The notes: generated by a model not told the origin, from the letters alone. Positions 50,810 to 61,428 are shown, counted from the first letter of the stretch. The stretch is 64,000 bases of DNA from Halichondria panicea (GCF_963675165.1 NC_087393.1:3539502-3603501), one strand, 5' to 3'. Numbers and translations: made by a program.

Positions 50810-53734
50810 ATATAGACACACACACACATACAAGCACACTACTGTATACCTCGCTTGAGCATGCATACACCTATACCTATACCTCGCTTGCGCATGCGCA
50901 CGCCAAGCATAATTATCATCAACAATACCATGTACATGTACACCGTACCCATGACCATATACACGTAGGAATGCGGTGGACATGTGACTACAAGAGAATC
51001 CCTAATAAGCAGATTGGCAAAGCTGTACTACATTGATGTTCCAAGAAATGTCACGCAAAAAGTGAGCACGTAAGCGTGTAAACCACAACACCTAGTGCGA
51101 CAGCTCAGCAGGTACATGTTACTGGAAAATGGCATTCACAGGGCAATCAAAGAATATTCACAATTCCAAATGGTGTATACGTATATGAATCAAAGCACTA
51201 GCTCCATGCATGCAACAGCTGTATGTAAAGCTACAAGCTCAGTCATCTCGAAGGTACATTAGCCTACAACACACTATGCTCAGTCATCTCGAAGGTACGT
51301 TAGCCTACAACACACTATGCTCAGTCATCTCGAAGGTCATTAGCCTACAACACACTATGCTCAGTCATCTCGAAGGTCATTAGCCTAAAACACACTATCC
51401 TCAGTCATCTCGAAGGTCATTAGCCTACAACACACTATGCTCAGTCATCTCGAAGGTCATTAGCCTAAAACACACTATCCTCAGTCATCTCGAAGGTCAT
51501 TAGCCTACAACACACTATGCAAATGTACTAGCTTGTAAGTTGGTGTCACTCCCACTAAAACTCCAAGGCTTAGTATGAACAACTCTATATATATACTCAC
51601 AACAGCACACTCACATGTCTGCACTGAGGCTTTCTGGTCAATCGGATGTGGTTGGCCAGATCTTCTTGACTCTGAAAGTGGGCCTTACAGGATTCCAGTC
51701 CACAGCGGCCGTCACATTTAACCAGCTCTCCGACAGTTGCATACAGCGGCTGGGGGGAGGGCTCTGGAGAAAACAAACATGAGATAGCTAGTGCAACAAT
51801 AATTAAAGCCTGGTAATAAGCACTTAGATCTGCCAAGTATCCATTCCTCAGAAGGCTTCCTACCAAAAGACCACTTCTCTAATTGAGACTACCATTTCCC
51901 TGACAAACAATTAAGGAAAAGTAGAGATTGACTATATAGACATACAACAAGGATATCAGTTACACGTGCACCACTGCAACTTCTGATAACATGCAAATAG
52001 CTACACATACAGAGGAGGTCCGACAGGCGCAGTGCAGCTCAAGTAATTAGCCTTTGATTGCTCTCAGCAAAAACATACGACGTGGGTGGATAATTATTGC
52101 TCAATCAGAGGCTAATTGCCTGAGCTGCACCGCGCCTGTCGTACCTCCTCTGCTACATGTACATGCAAGGTGACCTAGCTACATATTATTTGTGACAGAC
52201 TTAATTTACAACAATATTATTATTTTTACACAACAGTTGTCACACAACCAACAAAAACAACTCCCCTATATATGTACTGAGAATATTTCTTAAATCCCTA
52301 AAGAGACATTAATTTAACTATGCAAATCGCAATAAGCTTACCTTAATAAAAACAACGCCCCTACTAAAACTATTTATCCGTGACTCCTCTTTGACAGCCT
52401 AATTTTACAACTTCTAATATACGCATAATTACCGGTGGAGCTTGATTTAGTTACTACTTCTGCTACATGTAAAGAATTTGTAGAATTTACTAAATATTGC
52501 TCAACCACAAAACTTATTTTGACCCCCGGAAATTACCCTATTTTCACATCTTGACGAACCTTTTGACCCCTCCCTCCCCCCAGGGTGTCTGTATACACAG
52601 TCAGCGTTGTAGCAGTTCTTGGCCTGCCACTGTGGACATAAAGGGTTGCTCTCCATATTAGGGACATGGCGATAGGGACACTGTAAAGGTGTGGGTAGGT
52701 GGGAGGGTGTGTGGGATAATACAGCGGGAGAAAAATATACATGTATGACTTTAAAAAGTGGGCTGGATTAACCCCTATGTGCGTATACAGTAGAACCTCG
52801 ATTATCTGGCTTGGCAGTTTTCTTTTTAGAAAATGGGCGTGTCCCTCAAATGCGCATGCGCATAGCAGCTGTTACCATGGAGACATGCCTGCTTATCTTC
52901 TGCGCATGCGCAGACAACCATGTGGTACTGCTGTTTATCAATAAAGTGGGTGGATCAAGGCGTGGTTTATCTATTCGATTATCCGGCATATTCACTTATC
53001 CGGCCTGCTTCTGGAACCAAGGTGCCCAGATAATCAAGGTTCTACTGTACACAGTAAATCAATCTGCTACATCATCAATACACAACATTTCTTATCACCC
53101 AGCCCCACAGATTTGGCGATGATTGCTACCAGGAGTACATTGCTACTCACTTTTTGCCCCTTCTTACAGCTCTGTCCAAACGAACAGTCTGTCAGCGGTC
53201 GGTAATCAAACATTTGACGACCCGAAGAGGGGCTTACATGTACTTGTAAGTGCTTCTCCTCTTTTAGTTTCTTAGGACCTTTTGTTTTTATCGAGTGGTA
53301 CTCGATCTGGAAGCCAGATAGTGAACGAGCTGCCGTCTCCGCTTCATCCTCAGCAAGGAAATTGACATACCCAAAATGTCTGCAAGAACAGGAAGGTGTC
53401 ATAATTATAGATCTAGCAGTTTCACAATAATTATACTGCGCAAATGACATACGCAGATCCAACAATAGCATTGACAGTATAATATGGTACATGGTAGCAG
53501 CAAGGACGTAACTTTGTGAAACCCATGTTCAGGTCGACTATATACGAAAACTAGCCACAATTTTAATCGGACATACTTAGAGACTCCATTTTCGTCTCTC
53601 ATGATTTTGCAGTTAGCAATAGTTCCATGAGGGGTGAAGATTCGAAGAAGGTCATTCTCATTGACATTGTCTTGCAGATCACCCACCCATACAGGGTATG
53701 TGGGCAGTCCTCGTGCCTCCATAGGTGCTGCCAT
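44164..53734 (-). CDS. MARF1: MARF1-like gene, 5' half: RRM, CCCH and C2HC fingers, NYN nuclease, RRM
   Basis: Eleven minus-strand exons chain in phase: 53577-53734 (ATG at 53734), 53151-53379, 52560-52680, 51615-51763, 49133-49933, 47589-47879, 47152-47336, 46039-46540, 45195-45329, 44663-44871 and 44164-44254. Order of domains: RRM, about residues 13-105 (VWVGDL, KHFGYVNF); CCCH fingers C-x5-C-x5-C-x3-H and C-x7-C-x4-C-x3-H; C2H2/C2HC-like fingers ending YLEHKMAC; a Ser/acidic linker with a basic patch; NYN domain, about 428-575, with the acidic residues expected of a PIN-like nuclease ([32 protein letters not shown]); second RRM, about 586-665 (SDNCGGKVL ... [10 protein letters not shown]). 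The NYN and second RRM match animal MARF1, the ribonuclease that controls mRNA and retrotransposon levels in oocytes. A Pro-rich region and degenerate LOTUS-like modules follow. The frame also reaches a stop at 44653 if the donor at 44662 is skipped. Confidence 0.88.
47349..47411. repeat. (TG)n microsatellite next to a MARF1 splice acceptor
   Basis: About 30 TG units; on the coding strand this is a CA tract ending 12 bases before the acceptor of exon 47152-47336. A shorter tract lies at 47556-47580, next to the preceding donor. Confidence 0.95.
48279..48955. mobile_element. MITE-like element with terminal inverted repeats and subterminal 20-bp tandem repeats
   Basis: The ends ggtgccgtttgtgtcaaaat and the inverse of ggtgccgttgtgtcaaaatg extend about 37 bp. 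Inside the right end, a 20-bp unit (cttgtgtataagtcggtgca) is repeated more than ten times (about 48640-48920). Inside the left end, a few copies stand in the opposite orientation (acttatacacaagtg). It lies in the MARF1 intron 47880-49132. There is no transposase. Confidence 0.8.
50625..50832. repeat. Long (CA)n microsatellite with CG interruptions
   Basis: About 200 bp of CA with occasional CG and TA, in the 1.7-kb MARF1 intron 49934-51614. Cys/Val-rich ORFs on the other strand are artefacts. It follows a repeat related to the insertion at 14047-14914. Confidence 0.95.
51237..51518. repeat. Minisatellite, about seven copies of a 40-bp unit
   Basis: Unit gctcagtcatctcgaaggt followed by cattagcctacaacacactat. 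Copies differ by 1-2 bases, with two alternating variants (tacaac/taaaac). It lies in a MARF1 intron. Confidence 0.95.
52011..52151. mobile_element. 141-bp MITE
   Basis: Ends agaggaggtccgacaggcgc and the inverse of gcgcctgtcgtacctcctct, with a near-palindromic interior. A shorter relative is at 25282-25401. It lies in the MARF1 intron 51764-52559. Confidence 0.85.
52788..53048. mobile_element. pogo-like MITE, 261 bp
   Basis: CAGTAGAACCTCGATTATCT and the inverted end AAGGTTCTACTG, flanked by TA. The interior (atgcgcatgcgc, ccatggagacatgcctgctt) matches the 24315 copy. It lies in the MARF1 intron 52681-53150. Confidence 0.85.
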
Positions 53735-53932
53735 GTTAACTCTCTATCTTAGAAGGCATTGCTAGACGGCTGATCTGTTATTACTTGACTGTTTATCTGC
53801 TCTGTTCCTGGTAAAGCTTTACTTATTCATGTTCCCCGTGTGTACGTACATATATGTATGTACACACTATACACACATGGAAAGCTGCTGAGGTAGCTAT
53901 TTCACAATGCTGACGCATGTGCAGAAAAAACG

Positions 53933-54068
53933 AGAGGGTGTGGCTTGTTTAGTACTGTACAACTTTAGCCTCGATCCCAGGCCGAGTTCCGGTTTATAAA
54001 AGTGAAAACTCGGCCTGGGATCGAGGCTAAAGTTGTACATGTACATACTAAACAAGCCACACCCTCTC
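53933..54068. repeat. Large palindrome of the TAGCCTCGATCCCAGGCCG family
   Basis: Arms of about 55-60 bp start gagagggtgtggcttgttta and contain tagcctcgatcccaggccga; the loop is about 22 bp. A further half copy (ctcggcctgggatcgaggcta) follows at 54072-54092. Confidence 0.85.
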
Positions 54069-54101
54069 AAACTCGGCCTGGGATCGAGGCTAGTACAACT
54101 T

Positions 54102-55425
54102 TAGCCTCGATCCCAGGCCGATCCGTCTCTAATTGAACGCTAGGTCGCCTCCTTGGCCTGGTATTGATTGTATCTGGGCGTGACCGGAAACTGGTAAGTA
54201 TCAGCTATGTACTGTAAAATCTTCAGTTGGCTAAAAATACAGCGATATAATGATATAATGACACTAGAAATTAATACTGTGCACAGCAGTACTGCGTCCA
54301 TAATAAATGCAGATGTTTAGAAGCGAAGATCTCAAACAAGAGCTTCCAGAAAGATACTGCGTTGGATATGCCTGCTAAGCCTTCAGGTGGCATAACAAAG
54401 ATTGTGTGTTCACAGTGCATCAAGAGACAGTAGAATCCTGACGTCACTGGTCAGGATAGCAACTACAAGTGTTGAAAGAGCCATTCCACGTCAGTAGTTT
54501 TAGTGCAGGTAGTTCTATAAGATCGGACCCTTGGGAAGGACACGAGTGGCACTGGGGCATCCTCTTTCAATGAGTTCACACCCATCAGCTAGGAGGAGTA
54601 CGACGGGGGTTGGAGGGGAAGGTTCCATTTTGCTCCTGTATACAAATTAGTATTCATGAACTTAAATTCACCATTCCACTATACATTTTGTAACTCACAG
54701 TGATGGTCCACACAAACTAGCCACGATTCCAGGCCGCACTTCCTTGAAGGCCGGTGAAGGAGGCTAACACAACACCAGTGCCAGTGCCGTAATGTCATAT
54801 CTTGATCCAGATACCAAGGATTGGGCTATAGGCTATAGTGTACAATTTCCAATGATGAAAGGGTATTATTGATTTATATCGCTCACCTTGACAATACATC
54901 CCAGGCCCAGCCACTTGTGGACACCCCTGAGCATAGTATACAAGAGATCGATGACCAGAGTCTGAGGATAGACTCTACCAAGTGTATCTGGCAATCAATG
55001 GTCTAATCAAGCGCTTGTATTAAATTGTGTAGTCAATCAAAGGTAGCCAACTGATAGCAGAAACTTGAGAACCTATGTCTGTTCTTTCACAAGAGTGATG
55101 CTCCTTCTTTCTTCGCACAAGACAGCTCCTCACACTCCAGCTAGCTAAGCCTATATCTATGACAAACTAAACTTGCAAAGAATAGACCTATGACACGGAG
55201 TTCTTTGTGATTTAACGGTGATTTTACGGAGTAAGTATGCTTACATACACTATTAGTGTTCAATTCGCTCCACCTTTCTCTGGTATTCGCTCTTTTTTAG
55301 CGAATACCTGAGCAACCACAGCAACCACAGCACATGCCCAGATACACGCCCAGATACAATCAATACCAGGCCGAGGAGGCGACCTAGCGTTCAATTAGAG
55401 ACGGATCGGCCTGGGATCGAGGCTA
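54102..55425. mobile_element. 1,324-bp element with 81-bp terminal inverted repeats and 9-bp target duplication
   Basis: TAGCCTCGATCCCAGGCCGA begins an 81-bp sequence that returns inverted at the right end with one mismatch. Both sides carry the direct repeat GTACAACTT (54093-54101 and 55426-55434). Long terminal repeats with a 9-bp duplication suggest a non-autonomous Mutator-like element. The interior has no ORF of note. Confidence 0.85.
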
Positions 55426-55510
55426 GTACAACTTCTGCTAAGAGTCACTCAGACTCAAAGTCATGATCACTGCAGGGCCGTAAGAACCAAGGTGGCTTGG
55501 GGGGAAACTG

Positions 55511-55570
55511 CCCCCTCACTCTGAAAACCAGGGGGCAGAGACCCCCTGGTTTTCAGACAGTGAAATGGGG
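55511..55570. repeat. Short hairpin
   Basis: ctgaaaaccaggggg and its inverse ccccctggttttcag flank a six-base loop, with a partly paired extension. Confidence 0.75.
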
Positions 55571-56297
55571 TGAGGCTCCTCTGCAGAGTTTGAGCAAATC
55601 TCACAGTGAGTCCTGATAATTAGTGCCTTTTAATCTAACTACATTGGTTAAATGCATGTGATTTGTTGCAACAACACTGCATGTACAGTAACTAAAGTAA
55701 GTTAATCCACATGCAGCTGAAATTTATATAGCTAGAGCTCACTATGGCACAATATTCATTCTTTTTTCTCTTTAGTACCTCAGCCTGCCCATGCATGATG
55801 AACAAAGTATAGGACCCTCTTCTTACGAAGCTCAATGAATCCCCAGCGTCTATTCTTACTTTATAATTATACACAAGTTGCTAACTGATTCGCTTGACTT
55901 TGAAGCAGTTGCTCGTGACTTTGCTTCCACGTCGAATAAACTATAGCTCTCACATGCAGATTATTTCATTTATCCCTGAGAACATACAAAATGTAAAAAG
56001 TTCACTTCCCCCTCCCGGACCCACCCCCTGCGTCGCAAGGAGAGGGTCTATTCCTTTTTTCTGCCCCCCCCCCCCTACCTAAAAAATCTTCTTATGGCCC
56101 TGCACTGCATGCACAAGCTAACTATAGTCACTGATTTCAATAACTCTTCAGCCAATCTTTAAAAGTTGTGAGCATCAAAATAATGCAAGAGCTACAAAAC
56201 CTTATACATTTATACTATCTGTGACTGAGGGTGTGCAAAAGCTACAACTCCTTATAAGTAAATAACTAAAGCTAAAACGAGTCAAACGTAAGTTTTT

Positions 56298-58277
56298 TTA
56301 GGCAACTTCATAGCTGCCAGTTTTGAACAAAGGCCTAAAAAAGGCAAACAAAACCCACAGAACAATCCTAACAGCAAATAACACAACTGTAAGAATAAGA
56401 ACTCCTAGAGTGAAGTTCCGATTCACAGCAGTAGGAGATTCGGTTATCTTTCCCAACAGAAGGCACTCGTCAGTATCGGCTTCCCAGTGGGCAGACAGAA
56501 TTCCGGAGAGTGCCCAGATCAGAACCGGGTAGACAATGAACACAAAGCGTAGAAATCTATCAAGAATAGTGTTCTCGAGGACAAAATAGAGTACAATCAC
56601 GACTGTGAGGACGGAGAGAGTTACTGTGGAAGCGATTTGGCTGCTATATTCAAGGTAGTCTTGCAAGAGAATTGCAAAGTTCAACTCAGTAGCAGCTGTC
56701 AGCCAGGTCGTATAAACAAGAATTCCGTTGAGAACCAAAAACCTTGTGATGTACAAATCAACCTTGAAACCTTTCCTTGTCAGTAGGGTTGGTGTCACCT
56801 CGTACAGCCACATAGCTTGCACAAAGACTGTGGAATAAAGAGCAATCGAAAACAACGCAATGATAGGATATCCTACTTGGGCATAGTCGTTACCCCACAA
56901 ATAGGTCCAAATTATGTTGAAAATGCTAGCAATAGTGTAGAAGTTGTAAGTCAGAAACACAATCGATCGTGGAAAAGAGGGGCGAAACACAAAAGACCAA
57001 CCATACACAATCCAGAGGGCTTGCCAGGTGTAGATTACTCCCCAAATTGAAAAGGTCCATCCGGCAGGGGTAATTTCAACACAATGTTCATTTGAGACCG
57101 CAGTGGTGTTATTTCCAAAACCATATTCGGCCGCATTTGGAGAGGCAGCAAGGCCATTCACAATGAACACAACTACTAGAGCAACGGTTGCAATTATCAA
57201 CGAAACGAGCTCTGCAATTCGATAACTTGTAGTTGTAGTAGTATCAGGTTTGAGGCTCTCAAGTCGTTCCATGAGGGGTGATTTTTCACTACCAATTTTG
57301 AACAAAGGCCTAAAAAGGGCAAACAAAACCCACAGGACAATCCTAACAGCAAATAGCACAACGGTAAGAATAAGAACTCCTAGAGTGAATCTTGGATTCA
57401 CACGACTTGGCGATACGGGTATTTTTCCCAACAGGAGACACTCATCACTATCGGTTTCCCAGTGGGCAGATAGAATTCCGGAGAGTGCCCAGATCAGAAC
57501 CGGGTAGACAATGAACACAAAGCGTAGGAATCTATCAAGAATAGTGTTCTCGAGGACAAAATAGAGCACAATCACGACTGAGAGGACGGAGAGAGCTGCT
57601 GTGGCAGCAGTTTGGCTGGTATATCCAATGTAGTCTTGCAAGAGAATTGCAAAGTTTAGCTCAGTAGCAGCTGTCAGCCAGGTAGCATAGACAAAAATTC
57701 CGTTGAGAACCAAGAACCTTGTGATATACAAATCGATCTTGTAACTTTTCCTTGTCATCAGGGTTGGTGTCATCCTGTACAACCATATAGCTTGCACAGA
57801 GATGGTGGAATAAAGAGCGATCGAAAACAATGCAATGATAGGATATCCTACCTGGGCATAGTCGTTGCCCCACAAATAGCTCCAGATGATATTGAAAAGG
57901 TTGGCAATAGTATAGAAGTTGTATGTCAGGAACACAATCGATCGTGGAAAAGAGGGGCGAAACACGAAAGACCAGCTATACACAATCCAGAGGGCTTGCC
58001 AGGTGTAGATTACTCCCCAAATTGAAAAGGTCCATCCGGCAGGGGTAATTTCAACGCAATGTTCATTTGAGACTGCAGTGGTGCCATTTCCAAGACCAAC
58101 TTCGGCCGCATTTGGAGAAGCAGCAAGGCCATTCACAATGAACATTACTACTAGAACAACCGTTGCAATTGTTAACGAAATGAGCTCTGCAATTCGATAC
58201 TTTGTAGTAGTAGTAGCATCAGGCTTGATGATCTCCCGCTGATCCACAAGGGGTGATTTTTCACTTGGAGTTCCCAT
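56298..58277 (-). CDS. Double-length TspO/MBR-like multi-pass membrane protein (in-frame tandem fusion)
   Basis: A single uninterrupted 659-aa frame. Residues 1-331 and about 332-659 are two full copies of the same protein. Each has a short N-terminal tail, a hydrophobic helix (ATVALVVVFIVNGLAAS), a possible glycosylation site, the motif EITPAGWTFSIWGVIYTWQA and about six more membrane helices, ending LFALFRPLFK. The PAGW.F.IWG.IY signature resembles the large tryptophan-rich TspO/MBR-related proteins; the true ligand and role are unknown. The start is the Met of MGTPSEK in a GCCATGGG context, shared with the single-copy gene at 60394. At the fusion point, KIGS runs straight into EKSPL, merging the usual C-terminus (KTGSYEVA) with the usual N-terminus (MGTPSEKSPL). 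No introns. Confidence 0.88.
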   Translation of the reverse strand: MGTPSEKSPLVDQREIIKPDATTTTKYRIAELISLTIATVVLVVMFIVNGLAASPNAAEVGLGNGTTAVSNEHCVEITPAGWTFSIWGVIYTWQALWIVYSWSFVFRPSFPRSIVFLTYNFYTIANLFNIIWSYLWGNDYAQVGYPIIALFSIALYSTISVQAIWLYRMTPTLMTRKSYKIDLYITRFLVLNGIFVYATWLTAATELNFAILLQDYIGYTSQTAATAALSVLSVVIVLYFVLENTILDRFLRFVFIVYPVLIWALSGILSAHWETDSDECLLLGKIPVSPSRVNPRFTLGVLILTVVLFAVRIVLWVLFALFRPLFKIGSEKSPLMERLESLKPDTTTTTSYRIAELVSLIIATVALVVVFIVNGLAASPNAAEYGFGNNTTAVSNEHCVEITPAGWTFSIWGVIYTWQALWIVYGWSFVFRPSFPRSIVFLTYNFYTIASIFNIIWTYLWGNDYAQVGYPIIALFSIALYSTVFVQAMWLYEVTPTLLTRKGFKVDLYITRFLVLNGILVYTTWLTAATELNFAILLQDYLEYSSQIASTVTLSVLTVVIVLYFVLENTILDRFLRFVFIVYPVLIWALSGILSAHWEADTDECLLLGKITESPTAVNRNFTLGVLILTVVLFAVRIVLWVLFAFFRPLFKTGSYEVA

Positions 58278-59205
58278 GGCTGAAGCTGACAGTTTAATTT
58301 GGCTAGCAACTTTCTATTGCTCCTTAGGCCTTGCTTCACAATCAGAATGTCAACTAGATCTACGTACTGATCACTTTGTTGATCACACAAATTTCTGTAC
58401 ACTTTGGAGATTATCTTGCCATGGACATGTGACCACCTTGTGCACATTAATAACACCCTAAAGACACTTATGTAACAAGTTAAAAAATACATTCATTGCA
58501 TGCCGCCCCACACAGAGTCATGCAATGAATCTTTTTATAGAATTGCGCTTCATTGTGTAATCATTGATATAGCACTTATCTTGTACATGTATAGGTCTGG
58601 CAGCATGTCAGTAGTCCACGCTAATCCTCAAGGCCGGGAGAGCCAGGATAGTGATCGTCAGCAATCATCGTATGATTTGCTCCAGCAGTGCTAGTTTGTT
58701 CCATTTTGCTTCTATCCATCGGGCTGCTTGCTTTTGAACGTTTTCTAGTTTAGGCCAGGAAAGCTAGATTAGTAGTTTCTCATCAACCCCCCCCCCCCCC
58801 ATTACTTCTAGCCTTCCCTCAAAAGTTCGTTATTTATTATGTTGGGGTGTGGCCGAAATTAATGAGCCATACCCATTGTATATCAGGGAGTGGTCTTAGT
58901 AAACGGACTAATTTACGGTATAATTTACTAAGGTTTTACTACGGTACCGTATTTTACGTTCATAGTACGATTACCCATATTCTGGGTAATTTGAAGCGCA
59001 TGCACACTGTCACCCATGCAATAGTAAAATACGGCCTGGAATCGAGGCTAGGTCTATGCAACAGCTGTATGTCAGGATTTGTCTTTGCTGCAACTATAAG
59101 CCCAATCAGATAGCAGCATTTCTAACGTGGTCAGTGTCATGTCGGGTTGTGCAACCACAAACCCGACCTCCTGTCAGGGACGGTCGGGCCACGCCCAACT
59201 ACCTC

Positions 59206-59269
59206 TAGCCTCGATTTCAGGCCGTGAAGTGAAAGGCGCCTTTCTCTTCATGGCCTGAAATCGAGGCTA
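59206..59269. repeat. Hairpin, TAGCCTCGATTTCAGGCC arms
   Basis: tagcctcgatttcaggcc and its inverse ggcctgaaatcgaggcta around a loop of about 28 bases. Same family as 53933 and 60050. Confidence 0.9.
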
Positions 59270-60049
59270 CTGAGTTAGTGTTATGGGTGGCTGTATAAAG
59301 ATAAGGTTGGAACCACTCGAGTCAAGTATACCTTTAGCTAATTAAACGACTACTTCTAGCCTAGTTTTTAGTTGTCCGGGTCGGTGGCAGTGGTCAACAC
59401 CAGTAGGCCTGTGCCAAATATTCAAATTTGTTCACCTATTATTTATTCGCATTTGATCAGCCTGTTATTCAACTTCATCAACCCTATACAAATTGAGGAC
59501 ACCCTATTCACATACACAGCAGCGAAATAAAAATGGGATTAATTAAGTCAATTTCAGCAGCAAAGTAACAAACTTTAGCACAAACAAAAAATGTGGTCTC
59601 AACATTTATTGGACTAACAATCATAGATTTACTGTCATGTAAAATGTGGGTGTGTTCTGAGCTACTGTGCATGTGTAACTCAATGAATATCATTAAACTA
59701 TTTTCACAGTGCCCCTATTATCAAGGGCGTATACACAGAGAAGAATTTTTGTAAAAAAAAGGCTGCCATTATTCAAAAAATTATTCCAGAATATGCCGAC
59801 AGTTGCTCTAACGCTGACCTGATATCAGGCCGCTCATGGTCTCGAGGCTAGCACAGGAGCACCCTCTCTTTCTATATTAGTTAAGGTCAAGTGATTAATT
59901 CTAACCATAGATCTAGGACTATGTTCTATATTCACAGCCGTCTTAACATAATTATTCGAGGCTACCGCCACCACCAAACCACACTACTACTCTGTAACCC
60001 ACACTACCGTAACCCTCGATAAATTCTAGCTACCCTCAATAAATTCTAG

Positions 60050-60111
60050 CTAGCCTCGAATCCACGCCGATTAAAATATGTATTATTTTTAATCGGCGTG
60101 GATTCGAGGCT
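60050..60111. repeat. Hairpin, TAGCCTCGAATCCACGCCGA arms
   Basis: Perfect arms of about 25 bases around a short AT loop; ends tagcctcg/cgaggcta. attctagc is found on both sides, possibly a target duplication. Confidence 0.9.
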
Positions 60112-60393
60112 ATAGATTCTAGCTAGTACATGAACATGTTACTTACAGTATTAGTTTAAGTAGTGGTTATGACTTATATAGTTGAGCATGCATGTAAAGC
60201 ACATCTGATTTTAACCAAGCGTTATAACTTTAGCTTCATGCAGCCATGCAAGCTTTTGAATTAAGTAGAAAGTTGTCAGCAGCAATGTACAGTCATGTAG
60301 TATGCGAGCACACGAGCTATTATACAACAAAAAAAACCAGAACACAGAAAAACTAAATAACTAAAATCTAAAAAGAGTCAAACAGCAGTTTTT

Positions 60394-61398
60394 TTAAGCA
60401 ACTTCATAGCTGCCAGTTTTGAATAAAGGCCTAAAAAGGGCAAACAAAACCCACAGAACAATCCTAACAGCAAATAGCACAACTGTAAGAATAAGAACTC
60501 CTAGAGTGAAGCTTGGATTCACACGACTTGGAGGTTCGGATATTTTCCCCAACAGGAGACACTCATCACTATCGGTTTCCCAGTGGGCAGACAAAATTGC
60601 CGAGAGTGCCCAGATCAGAACCGGGTAGACAATGAACACAAAGCGTAGAAATCTATCAAGAATAGTGTTCTCGAGGACAAAATAGAGTACAATCACGACT
60701 GTGAGGACGGAGAGAGCTGCTGTGGAAGCAGTTTGGCTGCTATATCCAATGTAGTCTTGCAAGAGAATTGCAAAGTTCAACTCAGTAGCAGCTGTCAGCC
60801 AGGTCGTATAGACAAGAATTCCATTGAGAACCAAGAACCTTGTGATGTACAAATCGATCTTGTAATATTTCGTTGTCATGAGGGTTGGTGTCATCTTGTA
60901 CAGCCAGATAGCTTGCACAGAGATGGTGGAATAAAGAGCGATTGAAAACAATGCAATGATAGGATATCCTACTTGGGCATAGTCGTTGCCCCACAAATAG
61001 GTCCAAATGATGTTGAAAATGCTAGAAATGGTATAGAAGTTGTATGTCAAGAACACAATCGATCGTGGAAAAGAGGGACGAAACACAAAAGACCAGCCAT
61101 ACACAATCCATAGGGCTTGCCAGGTGTAGATTACTCCCCAAATTGAAAAGGCCCATCCTGCAGGGGTGATTTCAACGCAATGTTCATTTGAGACAGCAGT
61201 GGTGCCATTTCCAAGACCATTTTCAGCTGCAATTGGAGAGGCAGCAAGGCCATTCACAATAAACACAACTACTAGAGCAACGGTTGCAATTATTAACGAA
61301 ACGAGCTCTGCAATTCGATAACTTTTAGTTGTAGTAGAATCAGATTTGATGATATCAAATCGATCTAAAAGAGATGATTTTTCACTTGGAGTTCCCAT
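60394..61398 (-). CDS. TspO/MBR-like multi-pass membrane protein, single unit
   Basis: Intronless, 334 aa from the Met of MGTPSEKSSLLDRF (GCCATGGG context). The frame extends ten codons further upstream to 61428, but only the inner Met is shared with the neighbouring fusion gene. The N-terminal tail has an acidic dileucine-like signal (EKSSLL). A hydrophobic helix, EITPAGWAFSIWGVIYTWQA and further helices follow, ending FRPLFKTGSYEVA, about seven or eight membrane segments in total. It is very similar to both halves of the fusion gene, which lies downstream on the same strand, so the set arose by local duplication. It is divergent from the plus-strand gene at 61849. The family call rests on the tryptophan-rich signature and is tentative. 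Confidence 0.87.
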   Translation of the reverse strand: MGTPSEKSSLLDRFDIIKSDSTTTKSYRIAELVSLIIATVALVVVFIVNGLAASPIAAENGLGNGTTAVSNEHCVEITPAGWAFSIWGVIYTWQALWIVYGWSFVFRPSFPRSIVFLTYNFYTISSIFNIIWTYLWGNDYAQVGYPIIALFSIALYSTISVQAIWLYKMTPTLMTTKYYKIDLYITRFLVLNGILVYTTWLTAATELNFAILLQDYIGYSSQTASTAALSVLTVVIVLYFVLENTILDRFLRFVFIVYPVLIWALSAILSAHWETDSDECLLLGKISEPPSRVNPSFTLGVLILTVVLFAVRIVLWVLFALFRPLFKTGSYEVA

Positions 61399-61428
61399 GG
61401 CTGAAGCTGACAGTTTATTTTCTAGCAA

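Larger units (their letters stand above)
53735..56297. other. Upstream region of the MARF1-like gene, filled with inverted repeats
   Basis: Contains the MARF1 promoter region, a large hairpin (53933-54068), a 1.3-kb element (54102-55425), another hairpin (55511-55570) and AT-rich sequence. No gene is supported. Confidence 0.6.
58278..60393. other. Intergenic region with TAGCCTCG-type hairpins
   Basis: Hairpins at 59206-59269 and 60050-60111, single arms near 59035 and 59845, and a further MITE-like pair of ends at about 59720-59875 (aagggcgtatac, caccctctctttctata). No gene is supported. Confidence 0.6.

Noticed and set aside
48640..51518. Regularly spaced repeats resembling a CRISPR array
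   Set aside because: Both arrays are head-to-tail minisatellites with no unique spacers, in introns of an animal gene.
54200..55340. Possible captured gene inside the 1.3-kb element
   Set aside because: All frames are broken by frequent stops and no protein motif is visible.
56323..58025. Plus-strand ORFs opposite the TspO-like fusion gene
   Set aside because: They are antisense shadows that recur at the same place in each repeat unit; the minus-strand frame is long, hydrophobic and conserved between paralogues.
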